From Methanosarcina barkeri str. Wiesmoor (lineage in GTDB: Archaea; Halobacteriota; Methanosarcinia; Methanosarcinales; Methanosarcinaceae), in contig NZ_CP009526.1 in assembly GCF_000969985.1 (NCBI RefSeq), positions 3,162,001 to 3,226,000 on the forward strand: a stretch of DNA of 64,000 nt, read 5' to 3'. The position numbers were made by a program, and so were the translations under genes. The stretch's first letter is position 1. The number at the start of each line of letters is the position of its first letter. Positions 59,503-64,000 of this stretch are shown in pieces. The notes under the pieces were generated by a model that was given only the letters and a program-made list of their open reading frames with translations, was not told the origin of the DNA and did no database searches.

Positions 59503-59882
59503 GCTAACGCCCCCTTTATAGCTGTTTTCCAAGACAGATGTTTTTCACCATTCCAGGATCCAAGCTTAAGTTTTTTTGCAGGAACCCTTATGTAGATAAA
59601 AGGAGTTCCTGCTTTTTGCACGATCAAGATATAATCGCCTTGCTGTTCCACCAGGGCTTTATGTTGTTCAGCTCTGAAACAGAAACGACCGTTTCTAATT
59701 TTTGATTTTAATGAGGCATCTGTTGTTTTTTCCTGGCAGGATTTGACTTCAACTTTTACAGAGTCAATTGTGAAATCAATGAGCCCACAGTATTCAAAAT
59801 CTGCAGAAGGATTAAGAGTTTGTACTATGTGTTCCATGTTGCAGCCGTTGTTTGACGCTGCTGTACATGATTCGACGGACAT
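59499..59882 (-). CDS. Small PD-(D/E)XK nuclease-like protein
   Basis: 127 residues. The core GLIDFTIDSVKVEVKSCQEK has the D-(x)n-ExK arrangement of PD-(D/E)XK nucleases, and FCFRAEQHKALVEQQGDYILIVQ forms the following helix and strand as in Holliday-junction-resolvase-like folds. Cysteines near the N-terminus (C6, C14, C32) may bind metal. The ATG overlaps the upstream stop (TAATG). Possible role in resolving replication intermediates or in nicking; inference. Confidence 0.65.
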   Translation of the reverse strand: MSVESCTAASNNGCNMEHIVQTLNPSADFEYCGLIDFTIDSVKVEVKSCQEKTTDASLKSKIRNGRFCFRAEQHKALVEQQGDYILIVQKAGTPFIYIRVPAKKLKLGSWNGEKHLSWKTAIKGALA

Positions 59883-60274
59883 TAAGACCGCCTCCCATTG
59901 TGAAGGAATTTGTCACATTTTCCACAATAAGGTTCTTGCCCGAGTCCTATACACTGTCCGATCTTGTTTACTTCCGAAAAGTAATAGTATCGTTCCGCCC
60001 ACATAACAAGATCAGCCCAGCAATAGCGGTCTAGCTTATCCAGCTGATATATTATTTTGAAACGTAGGTATTGTTCTAGAGAGTCCAAGGCAGATAAGAC
60101 AGTGTAGATAATTGGATGTGCGGGAATCCACCTATTACATGGCCCGGTTACAAAGGGTTTCCAAGGATTTGGGCAGTGCTCAGAATAGATGTCTGAAAGG
60201 TGCTTACAGTTTCCGCATTTTGGGAAAATGTAAGGGTTTGTAGGATGAGAGGTAAGAATCTGCTTGAGGGACAT
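59882..60274 (-). CDS. Cysteine-rich protein of unknown function
   Basis: 130 residues from the ATG at 60274 (GGGGG 10 bases upstream; one-base overlap with the preceding gene). Two cysteine clusters (KCGNCKHLSDIYSEHC with a further C near residue 46, and YCGKCDKFLHNG at the end) flank a helical, aromatic-rich centre (CWADLVMWAERYYYF). Probably zinc-binding. No family recognised. Confidence 0.7.
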   Translation of the reverse strand: MSLKQILTSHPTNPYIFPKCGNCKHLSDIYSEHCPNPWKPFVTGPCNRWIPAHPIIYTVLSALDSLEQYLRFKIIYQLDKLDRYCWADLVMWAERYYYFSEVNKIGQCIGLGQEPYCGKCDKFLHNGRRS

Positions 60275-60411
60275 TAAAAAACAACCCCCTGGAAGATCAC
60301 CCATTTTAGAACATGACCGCATGAAGGGCAGGTTACTTTTTCCTCTTTTTCGGACACTGTGCGGGATGTTTCGCCGCCGAAGCCGCATTTTTTACAGTGA
60401 ATGAGGGACAC
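60274..60411 (-). CDS. 45-residue zinc-ribbon protein
   Basis: GTG start directly after the upstream stop (TAAGTG), with GGGGGG 9 bases upstream. The product MSLIHCKKCGFGGETSRTVS continues to CPSCGHVLKW: two CxxC knuckles, a complete mini zinc ribbon. Overlaps the next ATG by one base. Confidence 0.72.
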   Translation of the reverse strand: MSLIHCKKCGFGGETSRTVSEKEEKVTCPSCGHVLKWVIFQGVVF

Positions 60412-60852
60412 TTAGACCGCCCCCCTGCCTGTGGCAACTTGAACTAATTTTTGTATTCGTTTTCGTTTGTTGAAGCACTTCGCACAAACTGCATTAATGG
60501 AGCGTCCTTTGAAAGGTATAGGGTCACGATAGAGCCTGTCAGTTTCCCCGCAGATGTCACATTCCAGCAGTCCGGTATGATCATAGATTCCACGCAGGAG
60601 TGAGTCTTTGTCACGTAGGACAACCCCCTCCGGAAGATTGGAGATATCTGCGTCTGCAATGATGTTAGCGTGCAAGTCAGAGAGTTGTAGACCGTGACGA
60701 TAGACATGAGGGTCTACAAAGTACCCGTTTTGTTTCAGACTTAGGATGCGGGTGAATGCAAATTTTTTTGCGTCCTCTCTTGAGATTGCAATGACTGCAA
60801 AGCCGTATTGAGGTAGGTCGATGTGTACAAAATAGGCCTGGCGCTGGAACAT
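60412..60852 (-). CDS. Unknown protein with C-terminal zinc knuckles
   Basis: 146 residues from the ATG at 60852, which overlaps the preceding stop (ATGA). Mixed alpha/beta first half (YFVHIDLPQYGFAVIAISREDA); two CxxC pairs in the second half (LLECDICGETD and NAVCAKCFNKRKR) followed by a basic tail. Possibly nucleic-acid-binding. A longer frame to 60945 runs inside the upstream gene and is rejected. Confidence 0.72.
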   Translation of the reverse strand: MFQRQAYFVHIDLPQYGFAVIAISREDAKKFAFTRILSLKQNGYFVDPHVYRHGLQLSDLHANIIADADISNLPEGVVLRDKDSLLRGIYDHTGLLECDICGETDRLYRDPIPFKGRSINAVCAKCFNKRKRIQKLVQVATGRGAV

Positions 60853-61091
60853 CAGATCACCCCCAGGCAGAGAAGGACCCCACGAATGGAAAAGAGCCAA
60901 TAGATAAGAAAAAGGAAGGCTGTTGTTTTTGCTCCTGCTGTCCAAGAGGTAATAGCGAGCAAGGGGTTAGAAATGCAAAAAAAACCCTGGGCTGCAAGAT
61001 TGTTGCCTTCGGAAAGAAAGATTACTCCGGAGAGTCCGCAAACGGTTGTTAGGATCTCGACAGAAAAACGAGAGTGTGAGGCTGTGAGCAT
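60852..61091 (-). CDS. Small membrane protein
   Basis: 79 residues with two hydrophobic segments (about 10-28 and 55-76) linked by a short polar loop. ATGA overlaps at both ends. No family recognised. Confidence 0.65.
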   Translation of the reverse strand: MLTASHSRFSVEILTTVCGLSGVIFLSEGNNLAAQGFFCISNPLLAITSWTAGAKTTAFLFLIYWLFSIRGVLLCLGVI

Positions 61092-61348
61092 CAGAACGCG
61101 CCCCCTGCCAGTATAAAATTTTTTACATCTTTTTTATTTACTGCGACCCACCCAGGGAGATTATTAATTACGTAACAACCTCCGTTTGGCGCGATTTGGT
61201 TTTCTGGGTCATAAACATACGTAATGAATAGTACCCCACAAATATTTTGGAGAGAGCAAAAGCCTCTATAATATGAGCTGTAAAAAGAGACATCTGCTCC
61301 TTGATTGAGCATTGTGGATAAGATAGCAGCCAGAGTTTTTACTTTCAT
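61091..61348 (-). CDS. Unknown small protein
   Basis: 85 residues from the ATG at 61348 (ATGA overlap with a 37-residue gene, RBS GGAGGG). The middle is hydrophobic (ICGVLFITYVYD), and the end reads as alpha/beta. Three cysteines. Function unknown. Confidence 0.65.
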   Translation of the reverse strand: MKVKTLAAILSTMLNQGADVSFYSSYYRGFCSLQNICGVLFITYVYDPENQIAPNGGCYVINNLPGWVAVNKKDVKNFILAGGAF

Positions 61349-61458
61349 TGCTTTCCCTCCGCGAGTTGTGCAGCATAGCAAACTATCGCGCAGATTCCAG
61401 CCAGGAGGAGGAAACTGAAAGTTCCGAGTGCTGAAAAGACGACCCTTAAGATATTCAT
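61345..61458 (-). CDS. 37-residue single-span membrane peptide
   Basis: MNILRVVFSALGTFSFLLLA begins a peptide that is hydrophobic through residue 30 and ends AEGKQ. RBS GGGGGTGAG and ATGA overlaps on both sides. Confidence 0.6.
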   Translation of the reverse strand: MNILRVVFSALGTFSFLLLAGICAIVCYAAQLAEGKQ

Positions 61459-61580
61459 TGTCTCACCCCCTGAGAAACATATGCGTATGCGAAATCTCTG
61501 TAGATCCGGGCTTTTTCTGTGAGGCCTTTTTTGTGCATGTCTATGCTCTTGAGGAAGATTTCGCAGAAGTTAGGCTGCAT
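61455..61580 (-). CDS. 41-residue basic peptide
   Basis: Begins MQPNFCEIFLKSIDMHKKGL and is helical and basic. GGGAGG lies 9 bases upstream. It overlaps its neighbours on both sides (11 bases and 4 bases). Confidence 0.58.
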   Translation of the reverse strand: MQPNFCEIFLKSIDMHKKGLTEKARIYRDFAYAYVSQGVRQ

Positions 61581-61734
61581 TTTGCATCGCCTCCCGAGCC
61601 TGAGAGCTGACAAGGGGATTTTTAACAATAGTCCTGATTACGACCCCGCATTGAGGGCAGGATTGAAGAGTTTTTCCGGTTCTGTGCTCTTCGTGTGGTA
61701 GGCCGTGGAATTTACAGATAGGACAGGAGATCAC
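61570..61734 (-). CDS. 54-residue zinc-ribbon protein
   Basis: GTG start within a GTGA overlap behind GGGGGCGG. CPIC (4-7) and CPQC (26-29) form a zinc ribbon with histidines between; the helical tail ends AREAMQNAA. Confidence 0.68.
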   Translation of the reverse strand: MISCPICKFHGLPHEEHRTGKTLQSCPQCGVVIRTIVKNPLVSSQAREAMQNAA

Positions 61735-61904
61735 AGGACCGCCCCCTCAGGATAGAAGGTTTCCAGGTTTGGAGTCTGAAACAGGCTCCTGATGAGTTCT
61801 TTTTGAGTGTCGTGATTAATAGAAGTAATACGGTAGTCTTGAAGGTGAGATTTCAGCCGTGCTTTCCGGGTTTTGTGAACCGGAATTTTTACAGGTACGT
61901 TCAC
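61731..61904 (-). CDS. 57-residue basic protein
   Basis: GTG start in a GTGA overlap behind GGGGGTGGGG. The first third is highly basic (KIPVHKTRKARLKSH), the rest helical, ending PEGAVL. Could bind nucleic acid. No family recognised. Confidence 0.6.
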   Translation of the reverse strand: MNVPVKIPVHKTRKARLKSHLQDYRITSINHDTQKELIRSLFQTPNLETFYPEGAVL

Positions 61905-62002
61905 AGCCCCACCCCCTTAAGGAGACAGAAACAGCACCAAAGCATAAGGGCTGTAAGGTCAAGAAGACAGAAAATTGAGTATATGCGAGTGGAAGCAGAC
62001 AT
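61901..62002 (-). CDS. 33-residue membrane peptide
   Basis: Starts directly after the upstream stop (TAAATG) with GGAGG 8 bases before. MSASTRIYSIFCLLDLTALM leads into a cysteine-containing hydrophobic helix. It ends in a GTGA overlap. Confidence 0.55.
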   Translation of the reverse strand: MSASTRIYSIFCLLDLTALMLWCCFCLLKGVGL

Positions 62003-62197
62003 TTAGACCGCCTCCTGCGAGAGTTTGATGTTTTGATTACGGATGTTGGGAAGGTGCCTGATTTGTATTTCAGTGCCTGCGCAGCTTGAGCAGAGACGTT
62101 TGCCGTTTATGAGCGGTTTGGTCACAGGCACGAATGTCACACGACAATTTTCGCAGAGTTCGTATTTGTTAGAACAGTGGATTTTATCGCGTCTCAT
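62003..62197 (-). CDS. 64-residue zinc-binding protein
   Basis: ATGA overlap with the preceding gene. CENC (15-18) and CSSC (36-39) form a zinc ribbon, with basic flanks. Likely a small nucleic-acid-binding or regulatory protein. Confidence 0.68.
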   Translation of the reverse strand: MRRDKIHCSNKYELCENCRVTFVPVTKPLINGKRLCSSCAGTEIQIRHLPNIRNQNIKLSQEAV

Positions 62198-62472
62198 GCC
62201 TTCGCCCCCTTAGGCATGATGAAGGAAGGAAGTTTTCCGTTATTGCGAGCTCGTGTGGAGACTGACCTAGTGACTGGATCTTTGAAAGTTACGCTGCATC
62301 GTCTGCACATGTAAGTTTTGGAGCGAGATCTTTTGTAAATATTGGTAGATCCGCAGAAGGGACAACATGTTGCAGTTCTTTCTTTGAACTGGAGAAAGGT
62401 TTTAGCTTGGTTGTTTGCGTCACTGGTTGAAACTATTGAAGAGCTACCGCTCTTAGGTGTGGTGTTTCTCAT
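62194..62472 (-). CDS. 92-residue zinc-ribbon protein, first gene of the chain
   Basis: CPFC (37-40) and CRRC (56-59) form a zinc ribbon of the InsA/transposase type (TCCPFCGSTNIYKR, YMCRRCSVTFKDP). The serine-rich N-terminus and basic tail are disordered. As the first gene behind a palindromic site, it is a good candidate for the regulator of its own operon, by inference. Confidence 0.7.
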   Translation of the reverse strand: MRNTTPKSGSSSIVSTSDANNQAKTFLQFKERTATCCPFCGSTNIYKRSRSKTYMCRRCSVTFKDPVTRSVSTRARNNGKLPSFIMPKGAKA

Positions 62473-62535
62473 TGTGCATTTCCTATGATTAGTCCAAGAA
62501 CTCTGGTAAAATTCCTGTCTAAACAGTCAATAAGA

Positions 62536-62559
62536 AAATACCTAGATAAATAGGTATTT
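62536..62559. promoter_or_regulatory. Palindromic operator candidate upstream of the mini-gene chain
   Basis: Perfect 9-bp inverted repeat AAATACCTA/TAGGTATTT with a 6-base A+T-rich spacer, 64 bases before the first ATG. It lies where a promoter for the leftward chain is expected, so it fits a repressor or activator site. Confidence 0.6.
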
Positions 62560-62598
62560 ATCCTGAGAGGAGAGTATAAGAAGTATAGCTATTTTACT

Positions 62599-62670
62599 GA
62601 CCTGCTGGTAACAGGTCCCTAGCCCAAGAGAAGGAATACTTTTTTCAAAAGTGCGTTTCCGACCTTCTCT
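62599..62670. other. Cluster of inverted repeats near attR
   Basis: Two structures in a row: GACCTG/CAGGTC with a 7-base loop (62599-62617), and AGAGAAGG/CCTTCTCT (62627-62670) enclosing ACTTTT/AAAAGT. No reading frame. This might be a rolling-circle origin, a small RNA or excisionase sites. Confidence 0.5.
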
Positions 62671-62746
62671 AAAAGGTTAATGGGTTTTCGGTGAAATGGC
62701 TGATAAGTAAGGCGCAGGGAGGCGATTGAACTTCCTAAAGTTCAGT

Positions 62747-62761
62747 TCTCCCCCTCAGCGC
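62747..62761 (+). repeat. Right attachment site (attR)
   Basis: TCTCCCCCTCAGCGC, identical to the tRNA-Ser end at 46180-46194. It is preceded by GAACTT/AAGTTC, a 6-bp hairpin that may be an arm-type recombinase site. The rest of the tRNA is absent here. Confidence 0.85.
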
Positions 62762-63421
62762 TTCTCCTAAATTCTTTTTCAAAAATTGATTTTATCCTTA
62801 TATCTATATTATATATTCTGATTTTTGGCGGTTGCCGCGTCGGTTCCCAGTTCGATCTCAACTGCCTGGTTTTCAACATACAGCTCTTAACTAATTTTTA
62901 ATGTGCAATATGCAAAAGCAATGTGTTGTCCTCTACTTCCACGATGTGAGGTTTCTTCGTGCTACGTTCACGCCATACTCACTATAATGTTGTGAGCCGT
63001 AAGTTCATTCACAATAATAATTACAGAACAGAAAAAAACGACTCAGTATCAAAATCCAGTGATGAACATAAAATAAAAAATCACTAGATTTTATAATTGG
63101 TCCCAATCTTGAAATACAATTTTGGGATTGAAGTCTTTAGATGTCGAATATTGATGTTGATGAAAACTGGATTCTTCTTGCGGATTCAGATTTTCAATCA
63201 AGAAATACAAAAATTACTAGATTTTGGAACAGGGTCAAAAAACGGAAAAAAGATAATTTTGAAATAATCTTATTTTCCTAGCTGCTTGAGTTAACAAAAT
63301 GAGTGAAATTACCCTTGGTTCTCATATGGAACCTGGATAAATTAGCCTTCTTGACTCAGTTCAGTATCTTCATTATAATTCAGCCCTCTTGAGCGTAGCG
63401 AAAAGGGCACCGTCCTCCCGA
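62762..63421. other. Host intergenic region right of the element
   Basis: About 660 bases without a credible gene; A+T-rich with many stops in all frames. Confidence 0.4.
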
Positions 63422-63463
63422 GACGGGACTCGGGTGACGGAACTCGGGTGACGGGACTCGGGC
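63422..63463. repeat. 14-bp tandem repeat, three copies
   Basis: GACGGGACTCGGGT, GACGGAACTCGGGT and GACGGGACTCGGGC, a G+C-rich patch within A+T-rich DNA. It lies 66 bases from the acyltransferase stop codon. Confidence 0.9.
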
Positions 63464-63528
63464 ACTAGAGGTTTCAGTTCTGGATTTTAAAACTTCTATT
63501 TTTTCACAGGAATTTTTCTACCAGGCAC

Positions 63529-64000
63529 TCACTTGCTGAAGCTATTTAAAAAGCCTACAAAGGAGAATTCTTTGTAAGGCGCTTTCTTATGAAAAATATG
63601 CTTTTTCAAATTTAATTCAAGAATCTGTAGGTGATACGAGATGACGACCAAGATAGGTAGTGCTATGAAGATAAGGATAACATCATGCAGGATTGGACTA
63701 CTTATAAAGTGTGTCCCTGAGTTCCAGAGCGCCAGAAATGGCCTATGGAACAAATAGATACAATATGAAGCTGTAGCGACATATGTAAACACAGAGCTCA
63801 GGGAGCTTGAAAATTTATTATTGATAAATTTCATTGCAAATCTGTATTCCAGAACACAGAATATTATTACGAATAAGTTAAGAAGCACAGAATCAATAAT
63901 GAATTTTAAAGTAGTGTAACTCAGGCCCAATGAATTTGCCATACTTTCTAGCATCGATACCACCGTAGAAGACCCTATAGTGCCGCTACTTGCAGATTCA
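63529..64000 (-). CDS. Membrane acyltransferase, acyltransferase 3 family (C-terminal part)
   Basis: At least 156 codons remain open to the window edge, so the gene is truncated by the window and not by mutation. Four hydrophobic helices, with the typical late motif ASYCIYLFHRPFLAL, mark the OafA/YrhL-type O-acyltransferase family of surface polysaccharide modification. An in-frame GTG at 63963 should not be taken as the start. The true N-terminus lies beyond the window. Confidence 0.8.
   Translation of the reverse strand, partial: ESASSGTIGSSTVVSMLESMANSLGLSYTTLKFIIDSVLLNLFVIIFCVLEYRFAMKFINNKFSSSLSSVFTYVATASYCIYLFHRPFLALWNSGTHFISSPILHDVILIFIALPILVVISYHLQILELNLKKHIFHKKAPYKEFSFVGFLNSFSK

Larger units (their letters stand above)
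46180..62761. mobile_element. Integrated provirus-like element at tRNA-Ser, pleolipovirus-like
   Basis: 16.6 kb bounded by a 15-bp direct repeat of the tRNA 3' end. It carries a tyrosine integrase near attL, an FtsK/HerA-like NTPase, a run of secreted and membrane proteins, an HUH rolling-circle replication initiator and many overlapping mini-genes. All but one gene read on the minus strand. Rep, small membrane protein, large C-terminally anchored spike-like protein and NTPase come in the same order as in pleolipoviruses, some of which integrate in tRNA genes. No tail, terminase or double-jelly-roll capsid gene is evident. Virus versus integrative plasmid is not settled by sequence alone. Confidence 0.85.

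Noticed and set aside
60852-60945. N-terminal extension of the zinc-knuckle protein to 60945
   Set aside because: It lies inside the upstream membrane-protein gene in another frame; the ATG at 60852 fits the ATGA coupling seen throughout the chain.
62701-62763. Second tRNA-Ser gene at attR
   Set aside because: Only the last 15 bases of the tRNA are present; acceptor 5' strand, anticodon arm and variable arm are missing.

Overview
The window reads as a chromosome segment of a methanogenic archaeon of the genus Methanosarcina. The evidence is an F420-reducing hydrogenase operon of the frh/fre type, a vanadium nitrogenase operon with the archaeal order H-I1-I2-D-G-K-E-N, an archaeal NikR, a CooC-type ATPase, AT-rich intergenic DNA full of short tandem repeats, and Shine-Dalgarno-led genes using ATG, GTG and TTG. 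The species cannot be fixed from sequence reading alone; a fre-like operon without a maturation protease is known from M. barkeri.

Layout. 0-5.5 kb: a small membrane protein, a pentapeptide-repeat membrane protein, and a minus-strand hydrogenase operon freA-(freE remnant?)-freG-freB. 5.5-9 kb: a decay zone with a broken transposase, a 12-copy 11-bp repeat, a winged-helix regulator and a deleted ilvD relic. 9.2-36.3 kb: a metal and nitrogenase island. It holds a thioredoxin-like lipoprotein, a radical SAM protein fused to a substrate-binding-protein-like domain, vnfH-nifI1-nifI2-vnfD-vnfG-vnfK-ZIP transporter-vnfE-vnfN-vnfX, a binding lipoprotein and an aconitase-type small subunit on the plus strand. 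On the minus strand it holds a FecCD-type ABC importer with two binding proteins, an unusual trio (cytosolic solute-binding-like protein, HypB/UreG-like GTPase, ABC ATPase without permease) and a split homocitrate synthase. Two further plus-strand genes (a binding lipoprotein and a protein with a four-Cys tail) share a duplicated leader. 36.9-46.2 kb: ordinary genes (asnB, cooC-like, TPR protein, cation antiporter, two GNATs, nikR, FKBP) and tRNA-Ser.

46.2-62.8 kb: an integrated element bounded by a 15-bp repeat of the tRNA-Ser 3' end. It carries a tyrosine integrase, an FtsK/HerA-like NTPase, a large secreted protein anchored at its C-terminus, several small membrane proteins, an HUH rolling-circle Rep, and a tightly overlapping chain of about 15 mini-genes rich in zinc-binding motifs. 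The combination resembles a pleolipovirus-type provirus, in a methanogen host. 62.8-64 kb: host DNA and a truncated acyltransferase.

How the parts work together. Homocitrate from NifV and a metal supply (FecCD importer, binding proteins, ZIP, GTPase trio, radical SAM fusion) plausibly feed FeV-cofactor assembly on VnfEN/VnfX for VnfDGK. VnfH supplies electrons and NifI1/I2 switch activity off when ammonium is present. The metal identity for every transporter here is inference.
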